Shown here: piece after piece, positions 1 to 5,350 of the stretch
Layout: every line of letters starts with the position of its first letter
Numbering within the stretch: the stretch's first letter is position 1
Assembly (NCBI GenBank): GCA_031273585.1
Contig: JAISRP010000205.1
Coordinates: 1-5,593 of the forward strand
Length of the DNA: 5,593 nucleotides
Direction: 5' to 3'
Source: Synergistaceae bacterium
Lineage (GTDB): Bacteria > Synergistota > Synergistia > Synergistales > Synergistaceae
The notes under the pieces: generated by a model
Databases searched by the model: none
The model's input: the letters and a program-made list of their open reading frames with translations, nothing else
What the model was told of the DNA's origin: nothing
Position numbers and translations under genes: made by a program

Positions 1-72
1 AGCGATGTCCAGAATATCGCGCGGAATGCGCACGCCCTGGCTGTGTCCCCATTTGGTCACAACGGTTATCAT
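1..72 (-). CDS. MazE/AbrB-family antitoxin, N-terminal fragment
   Basis: Reading on the minus strand from an ATG at 72-70, the 24 visible codons run to the window edge without a stop. They contain TKWGHSQGVRIPRDIL, the hallmark of the SpoVT-AbrB/MazE swapped-hairpin DNA-binding fold (consensus TKWGNSxGVRIP). Members of this family are usually antitoxins that bind their own promoter and neutralise a MazF-type RNase toxin encoded just downstream. That partner would lie beyond the left edge and cannot be seen. A G-rich stretch on the minus strand (complement of 80-85) about 7 bases before the ATG can serve as ribosome binding site. The promoter and repeats at 79-130 are placed as expected for autoregulation. 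Family assignment is secure from the motif. A stand-alone AbrB-like regulator is the alternative. Confidence 0.85.
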   Translation of the reverse strand, partial: MITVVTKWGHSQGVRIPRDILDIA

Positions 73-78
73 AATTCA

Positions 79-123
79 CGCCCCCAAGAGAGTATATACC
101 AAATATATACCTTGTTGGGGGCG
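79..123. repeat. Inverted repeat enclosing an 11-bp-spaced direct repeat (candidate operator)
   Basis: CGCCCCCAA at 79-87 and TTGGGGGCG at 115-123 form a perfect 9-bp inverted repeat. Between the arms, TATATACC occurs at 93-100 and again at 104-111. The two copies start 11 bp apart, about one DNA turn, and overlap the predicted -10 of the mazE-like gene. MazE-type antitoxins normally bind repeated sites at their own promoter, so this is the likely autoregulatory site. The function is inferred from position and symmetry only. Confidence 0.5.
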
Positions 124-130
124 AGGTAAA
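102..130 (-). promoter_or_regulatory. Predicted promoter of the mazE-like gene
   Basis: On the minus strand, TTTACC (130-125) and TATATT (107-102) are separated by exactly 17 bp. They match the sigma-70 -35 and -10 consensus at 4 and 5 of 6 positions. Transcription would start near 95, giving a short leader before the ATG at 72. A second -10-like hexamer, TATACT (96-91), lies one helical turn downstream but has no good -35 partner. Confidence 0.5.
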
Positions 131-190
131 CAGTTGCAGCCCCCCCTGTCTCGAGAAAACATCATCACAGACGAGTGACACAAAAATTTC

Positions 191-214
191 GCCGATAATT
201 GACACGTAATCGGC
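191..214. promoter_or_regulatory. Dyad centred on the panB -35 box (candidate operator)
   Basis: GCCGAT (191-196) and ATCGGC (209-214) are perfect 6-bp inverted arms separated by 12 bp. Their centre (202/203) falls inside the TTGACA -35 box. Such placement is typical of a repressor site that blocks polymerase. No regulator gene is identifiable in the window, and a 6-bp dyad can arise by chance. Confidence 0.35.
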
Positions 215-227
215 CTGCAACTAAAAT
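199..227 (+). promoter_or_regulatory. Strong predicted sigma-70 promoter for panB-panE
   Basis: A perfect -35 TTGACA (199-204) is followed after exactly 17 bp by TAAAAT (222-227), 5 of 6 to the -10 consensus. Transcription would start near 234, giving a leader of about 160 nt before panB. A second TTGACA at 252-257 has no -10 at the right distance. This is the best promoter match in the window. Confidence 0.72.
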
Positions 228-260
228 AACTGCCGTGTTCAGTTTTTGAAATTGACAGAT

Positions 261-310
261 GGGGGTCCGGGGGACTGGTCCCCCGGCGGGTGTGGGCGGC
301 GCCCGCGGTC
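261..310 (+). repeat. Two-hairpin GC-rich dispersed repeat, copy 1 (panB leader)
   Basis: Bases 261-289 are identical, in inverted orientation, to 5376-5404 (29 of 29). The core is a 9-bp perfect palindrome, CCGGGGGAC / GTCCCCCGG, at 267-275 and 278-286 with only 2 bases between. A second, weaker hairpin follows, GTGGGC-GGC-GCCCGC, corresponding in position and loop to a 7-bp hairpin in the other copy. The unit looks like a REP-type intergenic repeat. Here it lies in the panB leader about 30 nt after the predicted transcription start. No T-run follows on the plus strand, so it is not a terminator in that direction. Confidence 0.75.
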
Positions 311-364
311 TTGAACCTGCGGATTTTAGCGGGGGAGTCCCGTCTTGTGAGCCGGCGGATTTTA
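308..364 (+). repeat. Imperfect tandem duplication in the panB leader
   Basis: GTCTTG through GCGGATTTTA at 308-328 recurs at 342-364 with 19 of 21 aligned bases identical and a 2-base insertion. The last 10 bases, GCGGATTTTA, are exact and 36 bp apart. Between the copies, GGGGGA (331-336) and AGTCCC (336-341) can pair with TCCCCC (279-284) or GGGACT (271-276) in the upstream hairpin, so alternative leader folds are possible. The duplication is visible; any regulatory role is speculation. Confidence 0.5.
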
Positions 365-392
365 TTTCATCCTGGAAGGGACGGTAACGTTT

Positions 393-1220
393 ATGGCGAA
401 GGTGACGGTTCAAAAACTTCAGGAGATGTGCGACAAGGGGGAGAAGATCAGCTACGTGACCGCTTACGACTACGGTCAGGCCGTGCTGGTTGAGAGGGCT
501 GGGATCGAGATGATACTCGTCGGCGACAGCATGTCCATGACGATGCTGGGCAACGAGTCGACCGTGCCGCTCACCACCGACGCGATGGTCCATCACATAA
601 AGGCGGTGGTCAAGGGCGCTCCGTCACCGATGATCGTGGGGGACCTCGTGTTCGGGTCCTACAACGAGGGGCCGGAGCAGGCCATTCGCAGCGCAAACCG
701 CCTGATCAAGGAGGGCGGGTGCGACACGGTCAAGCTGGAGGGCTGTATGCCGGAGATCGTCGAAAAAATGGTAAAGGGCGGCATTGGAGTGCAGGGACAC
801 ATCGGACTGACGCCCCAGACGGCGGGGCTGCTCGGCGGGTTCAAGCTCCAGGGGAAAAATCTGGACGCGGCTAAAAAAATTATCGACCAGGCAAAGTCGC
901 TCGAACAGGCCGGAGTTTTCTCGATAGTCGTCGAGTGCGTGCCGGAGGAGCTGGGGCGCGCCATCACGGATGCCGTGTCCGTTCCCGTCATAGGCATCGG
1001 GGCGGGGCGCCACTGCGACGGGCAGGTGCTCGTCTATCACGACTTGCTGGGGCTCTTCGACCGGTTCACCCCGAAGTTCGTAAAAAAATACGCGAATATC
1101 GGGGAGCAGATCGTGCGCGCCCTCGAGGATTACAAGCGCGAGGTCAAGGACGTGAAGTTCCCGAGCGACGAGTACGTCTTCGGCGGCCTGTCCGGCGAGG
1201 ACCTGAAGGGGCTGCTGTGA
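393..1220 (+). CDS. panB: 3-methyl-2-oxobutanoate hydroxymethyltransferase (ketopantoate hydroxymethyltransferase)
   Basis: PanB transfers a hydroxymethyl group from 5,10-methylene-tetrahydrofolate to 2-oxoisovalerate, giving ketopantoate, the first step of the pantoate branch of CoA synthesis. It is a cytosolic TIM-barrel enzyme that needs Mg2+. The 275-residue length is normal. Visible signatures, in order: TAYDYGQA (23-30), VGDS with metal ligand Asp45, STVPLT (56-61), GDLVFGSY with metal ligand Asp84 (83-90), KLEG (114-117), GHIGLTPQ (135-142), VECVPEE with the catalytic-type Glu181 (180-186), and IGIGAG-HCDGQVLVYHDLLG (200-220). The motif at 83-90 is usually ADMPFGSY, so this is a somewhat divergent but complete active site. 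The ATG follows GGAAGGGA (374-381) at 11 nt. It reads from the 199-227 promoter and is followed 36 bp later by panE. The assignment is firm. Confidence 0.96.
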   Translation: MAKVTVQKLQEMCDKGEKISYVTAYDYGQAVLVERAGIEMILVGDSMSMTMLGNESTVPLTTDAMVHHIKAVVKGAPSPMIVGDLVFGSYNEGPEQAIRSANRLIKEGGCDTVKLEGCMPEIVEKMVKGGIGVQGHIGLTPQTAGLLGGFKLQGKNLDAAKKIIDQAKSLEQAGVFSIVVECVPEELGRAITDAVSVPVIGIGAGRHCDGQVLVYHDLLGLFDRFTPKFVKKYANIGEQIVRALEDYKREVKDVKFPSDEYVFGGLSGEDLKGLL

Positions 1221-1221
1221 T

Positions 1222-1260
1222 ATGACCGGTCCGGCTCGGACGTGCGGCATAATAAAATGA
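1222..1260 (+). CDS. 12-codon mini-ORF bridging panB and panE (tentative)
   Basis: An ATG one base after the panB stop opens a 12-residue frame, MTGPARTCGIIK. Its TGA (1258-1260) overlaps the panE ATG as ATGA. GAAGGGG (1205-1211) sits 10 nt upstream as a good ribosome binding site, whereas panE itself has no Shine-Dalgarno sequence. The frame also spans a small hairpin, GTCCG-GCT-CGGAC (1229-1241). It could act as a translational-coupling minicistron that delivers ribosomes to panE. The peptide is too short to judge by coding content, and chance is a real alternative. Confidence 0.3.
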   Translation: MTGPARTCGIIK

Positions 1261-2192
1261 AGGTGGCGGTGCTTGGCGCCGGGGCTATGGGGTCGCTGTA
1301 CGGCGGGCTCCTGGCCGAGGCCGGAAACGAGGTCGTCCTGGTCGACGTATGGCGGGACCAGGTCGACGCCGTGAACGCGTCCGGGCTCTCGATCGAGGGC
1401 GCCGGCGGAGAGAGGCGCGTCCGCGGCATAAGGGCCGTGTCCGACGCGTCCGAGGCGGGAACCGCCGACCTGATCCTCGTGTTCGTGAAGGCGACCGCAA
1501 CTGAGGGGGCCATGAGGGGCGCGCTGCCGATGGTGGGCGGTGCGACGACCGTGCTGACGCTTCAAAACGGGCTTGGCAACGTGGAAAAGCTGTGCGCAGT
1601 CGTACCCGCAGATCGCGTCGTGGCGGGAACGACGGGGCACGGCGCGACCCTGCTCGGACCGGGGAGGATTCGCCACGCTGGGGTTGGGGACACGATCGTG
1701 GGCGAGCTGGACGGAAATCGGTCCGCCCGCGTCGAGTCCCTGGCGGCCATGTTCGCCGGGGCTGGGATGACCGCGCAAGTCTCGACGAACGTGATCGGGC
1801 TGATCTGGACTAAACTGACAGTGAATGTGGGCATCAACGCCCTCACCGCCGTGACGGGGCTCAAGAACGGGAGGCTCGCCTCTTTCCCCGAGGCGGAGGC
1901 CCTGATGAGGGCGGCCGTGGACGAGGCGTGCAGTGTGGCGAGACGCAAGGGGATACAGCTCGAGATCGATTCGCCCTTCGAGCACGCGATGAGCGTCGCC
2001 GTGAAGACCGGCGCCAACCGCTCATCGATGCTGCAGGACATCCTGGCCGGACGACAGACCGAGATAGCGGTCATAAACGGGGCCATAGTGGAGGAGGGTG
2101 AGAAGCTGGGAATCCCGACGCCGGTAAATGCCGTACTGACCAACCTCGTGCTGATTAGGCAGCAGACGTATGGGGAAGCGTTCGCAGTGTGA
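1257..2192 (+). CDS. panE: 2-dehydropantoate 2-reductase (ketopantoate reductase)
   Basis: PanE reduces ketopantoate to pantoate with a nicotinamide cofactor, the step after PanB. I start it at the ATG at 1257 (311 residues) because the Rossmann strand and GAGAMG loop (7-12) then sit at the very N-terminus, as in the family. A GTG at 1242 in the same frame would add only five residues. Family active-site residues are all present: Lys78 in VFVKAT, Asn104 in LQNGLGN, Lys186, Asn190 and Asn194 in TKLTVNVGINALTA, Ser257 in RSSMLQD, and Glu269 in RQTEIAVINGAIV. The second strand ends in Asp30 (VVLVDVW) where the E. coli enzyme has a basic residue that binds the NADPH phosphate, so NAD(H) preference is plausible. 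It has no clear Shine-Dalgarno sequence and is probably coupled to upstream translation. Confidence 0.94.
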   Translation: MKVAVLGAGAMGSLYGGLLAEAGNEVVLVDVWRDQVDAVNASGLSIEGAGGERRVRGIRAVSDASEAGTADLILVFVKATATEGAMRGALPMVGGATTVLTLQNGLGNVEKLCAVVPADRVVAGTTGHGATLLGPGRIRHAGVGDTIVGELDGNRSARVESLAAMFAGAGMTAQVSTNVIGLIWTKLTVNVGINALTAVTGLKNGRLASFPEAEALMRAAVDEACSVARRKGIQLEIDSPFEHAMSVAVKTGANRSSMLQDILAGRQTEIAVINGAIVEEGEKLGIPTPVNAVLTNLVLIRQQTYGEAFAV

Positions 2193-2218
2193 GGCGCGTT
2201 CCTGCGCAAGATTATGAA

Positions 2219-2404
2219 TTATGACTATCAGCTTGACTAAAGCGCCGATGTTTCGGCGAACGAACGGAGCGAATCTGCGACCGACAGGAGGTCGGTCGAG
2301 CGATTTAAGCACATGGAAGTGCTTTCAGCGCGTCAGATTCGCGCAGAGAGTCGCCGAAACATTGGCTCGCCACCAGTTACATGATCTAACTTGTATAGTC
2401 ATAA
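2219..2404 (+). ncRNA. Nested inverted-repeat element: structured RNA or MITE-like insertion
   Basis: This 186-bp stretch fills most of the 247-bp panE-dctP gap. Its parts nest outward to inward. The outermost arms are perfect: TTATGACTAT (2219-2228) with ATAGTCATAA (2395-2404). Next is a stem from 2242-2259 to 2351-2368 whose core, ATGTTTCGGCGA with TCGCCGAAACAT, is a perfect 12 bp, extended by a G-U pair and further pairs. A 9/8-base purine-rich internal loop follows, then a perfect 9-bp stem (GCGAATCTG 2269-2277 with CAGATTCGC 2334-2342). This closes a three-way junction with two hairpins: CGACCGAC-AGGAG-GTCGGTCG (2278-2298) and AAGCAC-ATGGAA-GTGCTT (2307-2324). G-U pairs with G on the left arm favour a plus-strand RNA. 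It matches no riboswitch class I recognise. It could be a cis-regulatory leader for the TRAP genes, a small RNA, or a transposon-derived element with terminal inverted repeats. Confidence 0.6.
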
Positions 2405-2439
2405 AAAAATCAAAACTCTTTGAGGAGGCAGATGTTAAG

Positions 2440-3435
2440 ATGAAATCCGCAAAGTTTTATGTCATCCTGCTCGCGATGTTCGTTGCCCTCTCCTGTCCGT
2501 TCCGATCCGACGCCGCCCCGAGCAAGGTCCTCAAGCTGGGGCACGCCGTTCCCGAGGAGAACGCCTACCACTTTGGCGCGCTGAAGTTCAAGGAGCTGGT
2601 GGAGAGCAGGACGAACGGGGACATTCAGATCGACCTGTTCCCCAACAACCAGCTGGGGACCGGCGAGCGCGACATCTTGGAGGGACTTCAGCTAGGCACC
2701 ATAGACCTCTACGTAGGCTCGACCGGGCCGCTCGGCGGATTCGAGAAGAAGTTCCTCCTGTTCGACTTCCCGTTCCTCTTCAGGGACAAGAAGCACGTCT
2801 ACGAGGTGCTGGACGGCGATATCGGCAAGTACGTCATGGGGCTCCTGGATGCGAAGGGGATCCACGGGCTCGCGTGGATGGAGAACGGCTTCAGGAACCT
2901 GACCAACGCCAAACGGCCCGTGAACACCCCGGCCGACGCATCCGGCCTCAAGGTCCGCACGATGGAGAACAAGGTGCACATGGCGATGTGGCGCGAGCTG
3001 GGCGTCGACCCGACCCCGATGGCCTGGAGCGAGGTCTTCACCGCCCTGCAGCAGGGGACCATCGACGGTCAGGAAAACCCGATCCCTGTCATCTACACGT
3101 CCAAGCTCTACGAGGTGCAGCGTCATCTGGCCCTGACGAGGCACGTATTCTCCCCGGCGATGATCGCGGTCGCCAAGGCCCTCTACGACACCCTCACCCC
3201 CGAGCAGCAGGAGATATTCCAGACCTCGGCGCAGGAGGCGGCGCAGCACGAGCGCGAGGTCTGCGACAAGATGGAGAACGACTACATCAAATCCCTGGAG
3301 GAGAACGGAATGCAGATCACGAGGCCCGACCTGTCGCTCTTCCAGGAGGCGAGCCTCAAGGTGTACGACGAGTTCAAGGGGGAGCTTGGGGACGACGCCA
3401 AACTCTTGGATCAGATCATCGCATCGGGAAAGTAG
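2440..3435 (+). CDS. dctP: TRAP transporter solute-binding protein, DctP family
   Basis: This is the periplasmic substrate-capturing subunit of a TRAP transporter, 331 residues. I chose the ATG at 2440 because it follows GAGGAGG (2422-2428) and begins a classic signal peptide: MKSAK, a hydrophobic core at about 6-19, and likely cleavage after SDA or SDAA (25/26). The open frame continues upstream to 2221, but that stretch is the inverted-repeat element. Mature-protein landmarks are LKLGHAVPEENAYHFGA (31-47), FPNNQLGTGERDILEGLQLG (67-86), the GFRNLTN (150-156) and LKVRTMEN (170-177) segments holding Arg152 and Arg173, expected to grip the substrate carboxylate, and WSEVFTALQQGTIDGQENP (196-214). 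Ligands of the family are organic acids, but the exact one cannot be read from sequence. Proximity to panB-panE makes pantoate or a branched 2-oxo acid worth considering. Confidence 0.93.
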   Translation: MKSAKFYVILLAMFVALSCPFRSDAAPSKVLKLGHAVPEENAYHFGALKFKELVESRTNGDIQIDLFPNNQLGTGERDILEGLQLGTIDLYVGSTGPLGGFEKKFLLFDFPFLFRDKKHVYEVLDGDIGKYVMGLLDAKGIHGLAWMENGFRNLTNAKRPVNTPADASGLKVRTMENKVHMAMWRELGVDPTPMAWSEVFTALQQGTIDGQENPIPVIYTSKLYEVQRHLALTRHVFSPAMIAVAKALYDTLTPEQQEIFQTSAQEAAQHEREVCDKMENDYIKSLEENGMQITRPDLSLFQEASLKVYDEFKGELGDDAKLLDQIIASGK

Positions 3436-3456
3436 GCGGCAAATTCTGCGAAGGTC

Positions 3457-3498
3457 CGCCCGGGCGGGGCGTTCGTTTTGTGTGCGCCCCGCCGGGCG
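3457..3498 (+). promoter_or_regulatory. Strong intercistronic hairpin between dctP and dctQ
   Basis: CGCCCGGGCGGGGCG (3457-3471) pairs with CGCCCCGCCGGGCG (3485-3498) over 14 GC pairs with one bulged base and a 13-base loop. No T-run follows, so it is not an intrinsic terminator. Its position, just after the binding-protein stop and just before the dctQ ribosome binding site (AGGGGGG, 3501-3507), suits protection of the dctP message from 3' exonucleases. That would give more binding protein than membrane subunits. The fold is seen; the stoichiometry role is inferred from other binding-protein transporter operons. Confidence 0.7.
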
Positions 3499-3516
3499 AG
3501 AGGGGGGATAGGTCGC

Positions 3517-4005
3517 GTGAAGCTGTTTAAAAGTGCGCTGGACGCCGTCTACGCTCTGACGCAGTACGTCCTGTTCGTCATGGTGGCGGCGATGGTGGCG
3601 ATCGTGTTCGCCCAGGTTATCTTCCGCTTCATCCTCCACGCCTCCCTGCCCTGGTCCGAGGAGGCGGCCCGGTACATCATGGTCTGGATATCGATGCTGG
3701 GCGCAAGCGTCGGCCTGCGCAACAAGGGGCACATCGGGGTGGAGGCGGTCGTCATGCTCCTGCCCGCGCCGGCGAAGAGGGCCGTGTCAGTGGTGACGAC
3801 GGCGGTCGCCGCGGTATTTTTTTCCGGCACGATCTACTACGGAATTAGGACGCTCTCGGTCGTCTCGGCGCAGGAGTCCCCTGCGATGGAAATTTCGATG
3901 GCGATCCCCTACGGCTCGATCGTCGTCGGAGGCGCGCTGATGGCGCTCTACTCGATAGAGGAGCTGGCAAATCTGCTGACGCGCGGCGGCAGGGGAATGG
4001 CCTGA
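3517..4005 (+). CDS. dctQ: TRAP transporter small membrane subunit, DctQ family
   Basis: This is the small inner-membrane subunit, 162 residues, typical of DctQ, with about four membrane segments (roughly 8-38, 50-68, 87-108 and 130-150). The family signature LPWSEEAARYIMVWISMLG (44-62), followed by LRNKGHIGVE (67-76), is clear. I start at the GTG at 3517, just after GAGAGGGGGGA (3498-3508), which gives the usual charged-then-hydrophobic N-terminus MKLFKSALDA. A GTG at 3478 in the same frame would add 13 Arg-rich residues and start inside the hairpin loop, so I reject it. The stop TGA overlaps the dctM ATG by one base (TGATG), implying translational coupling. It pairs with DctM to form the membrane unit. 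Confidence 0.92.
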   Translation: MKLFKSALDAVYALTQYVLFVMVAAMVAIVFAQVIFRFILHASLPWSEEAARYIMVWISMLGASVGLRNKGHIGVEAVVMLLPAPAKRAVSVVTTAVAAVFFSGTIYYGIRTLSVVSAQESPAMEISMAIPYGSIVVGGALMALYSIEELANLLTRGGRGMA

Positions 4006-5282
4006 TGACGACGATTCTCTTCGTCTCGCTCGTGATATTCTTCGCGCTGAACGTCCCCATAGCGATATCCATAGGGGCCTCCACCCTCATCTCGCTTCTG
4101 GCGTCCCCGATCCCGCCGACCGTGCTCGTGCAGAAGATGTTCACCGCAATGGACTCGTTTCCCCTGATGGCGGTCCCGTTTTTCATCCTGGCAGGGTCCC
4201 TCATGGAGCACGGCGGAATTTCCCGCAGGTTAATCCACCTCGCGAACACGTTCGTCGGGCACTTCGCTGGGGGGCTCGCGTTCGTCGCCATCATCGCCAG
4301 CATGTTCTTCGGCGCCATATCCGGCGCGGCCGCCGCCTGCGTCGCGGCGATAGGGTCGATCCTCATCCCAGAGATGGTATCGAGGGGCTACGGCAAGCCC
4401 TACACGGCGGCGGTCCAGGCGACGGCAGGAACCTTAGGCGTCATGATCCCTCCCAGCATCCCCATGATCATCTATTGCGTCATGTCCGGCGTCTCGGTTG
4501 GCGCGCTCTTCATGGGCGGGTTCATCCCCGGCGTATTGGTCGGGGTCTCGCTCATGCTCGTGGCGTGGGTCATCGCCCGCAAGAAGGGCTACAGGGGCGA
4601 GCGGCGCTTCACGCGGACCGAGCGCAAGGCGGCGTTCAAGGACGCGTTCTGGGCCCTCCTCATGCCAGTTATAATCCTAGGCGGCATATACGGCGGGGTC
4701 TTCACCCCCACGGAGGCGGCCGTCGTAGCCGTGGTATACGGGCTCGTCGTCGGATTTTTCGTGTACAAGGAGCTCAAATTTTCCCAGATGAAGGCCGTGT
4801 TCGTCAACTCGGCCGTCAGCACCGCGATAGTCATGTTCATAATCGGAACGTCATCCGCCTTCAGCTGGGTCATCACGTCCAGAAAAATTCCCCAGATGGC
4901 GGCCGAGGGGATGCTGCTCCTATCGTCGAGCCCCGTCGTCGTCCTGCTCATGATAAACGTCCTCCTGCTCTTCATCGGCACCTTCATGGAGACGGTGGCG
5001 TCCATCATCATCCTCGTGCCCGTCCTACTGCCGGTTCTGAGCGCGCTCGAGGTGGACCTCCTGCACTTCGGCATAGTGATCGTGGTGAACCTGGCAATCG
5101 GCATGGTGACTCCTCCGCTCGGCGTGTGCCTCTTCGTGAGCTGCGGCATATCCAGAATATCGCTCGAGGACATCTCCCGCGCGGTGTGGCCGTTCATCCT
5201 GGTGATGATAATAGACGTCCTCCTGCTGACCTATCTGCCGGTCCTGAGCTACGGCCTGCCGAAACTGTTCGGGCTGTACTGA
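4005..5282 (+). CDS. dctM: TRAP transporter large membrane subunit, DctM family
   Basis: This is the large transport subunit, 425 residues, the normal DctM size, with a dozen or so hydrophobic segments. It carries substrate with a sodium gradient, as is known for studied TRAP systems. Signatures in order: NVPIAISIG (16-24), MAVPFFILAGSLM (55-67), FFGAISGAAAACVAAIGSIL (101-120) and IPPSIPMIIY (148-157) in the first half. The second half repeats the pattern with GGIYGGVFTPTEAAVVAVVYG (226-246; Gly- and Thr-rich re-entrant motif), ETVASIIILVPVLLP (329-343) and NLAIGMVTPPLGVCLFV (362-378). AGGGGA (3991-3996) lies 8 nt before the ATG. It is the last gene of the operon, followed by a terminator at 5311. 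There is no sign of truncation or fusion with DctQ. Confidence 0.96.
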   Translation: MTTILFVSLVIFFALNVPIAISIGASTLISLLASPIPPTVLVQKMFTAMDSFPLMAVPFFILAGSLMEHGGISRRLIHLANTFVGHFAGGLAFVAIIASMFFGAISGAAAACVAAIGSILIPEMVSRGYGKPYTAAVQATAGTLGVMIPPSIPMIIYCVMSGVSVGALFMGGFIPGVLVGVSLMLVAWVIARKKGYRGERRFTRTERKAAFKDAFWALLMPVIILGGIYGGVFTPTEAAVVAVVYGLVVGFFVYKELKFSQMKAVFVNSAVSTAIVMFIIGTSSAFSWVITSRKIPQMAAEGMLLLSSSPVVVLLMINVLLLFIGTFMETVASIIILVPVLLPVLSALEVDLLHFGIVIVVNLAIGMVTPPLGVCLFVSCGISRISLEDISRAVWPFILVMIIDVLLLTYLPVLSYGLPKLFGLY

Positions 5283-5310
5283 AGAGCCAGCGGTAACTTC
5301 ACAATACTGC

Positions 5311-5344
5311 CCCCGGTCCTCCTTGGCGAGGTCCGGGGTTTTTT
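5311..5344 (+). terminator. Rho-independent terminator of the TRAP operon
   Basis: CCCCGGTCCTC (5311-5321) pairs with GAGGTCCGGGG (5328-5338), 10 pairs with one T-T mismatch and a 6-base loop. Six T residues (5339-5344) follow directly. It starts 28 bases after the dctM stop, the normal place for an operon end. Confidence 0.88.
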
Positions 5345-5350
5345 ATTTCT

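Noticed and set aside
252..280. Second TTGACA upstream of panB as a promoter
   Set aside because: The hexamer 17 bp downstream is CTGGTC within the GC hairpin, so no -10 exists there.
261..310. Copy 1 of the GC repeat as a terminator or CRISPR repeat
   Set aside because: No T-run follows on the plus strand, and there is only one unit with no spacer-repeat periodicity.
624..1985. Long minus-strand open frame (453 codons) across panB and panE
   Set aside because: It lies opposite two genes with complete catalytic motifs. Its translation is rich in His, Arg and Pro, typical of an antisense shadow in GC-rich DNA.
2242..2368. The panE-dctP structure as a tRNA, 6S RNA or known riboswitch
   Set aside because: There is no tRNA cloverleaf or CCA end, and I see no conserved motif of a riboswitch class known to me. 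It is kept as unclassified.
2364..2392. Possible promoter for dctP (TTGGCT with TCTAAC, 17-bp spacing)
   Set aside because: Each box matches only 4 of 6 consensus positions and it overlaps the structured element's right arm, so it is too weak to call.
2221..2439. Upstream extension of the dctP frame by 73 codons
   Set aside because: It translates the inverted-repeat element, and the signal peptide and GAGGAGG ribosome binding site point to the ATG at 2440.
2692..3732. Minus-strand open frame (346 codons) opposite dctP and dctQ
   Set aside because: It is antisense to clear TRAP genes, crosses the intercistronic hairpin, and has no recognisable domain or upstream signals.
4475..5296. Plus-strand open frame (273 codons) within dctM
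   Set aside because: It is an Arg/His-rich out-of-frame shadow of dctM, which has full family motifs throughout.
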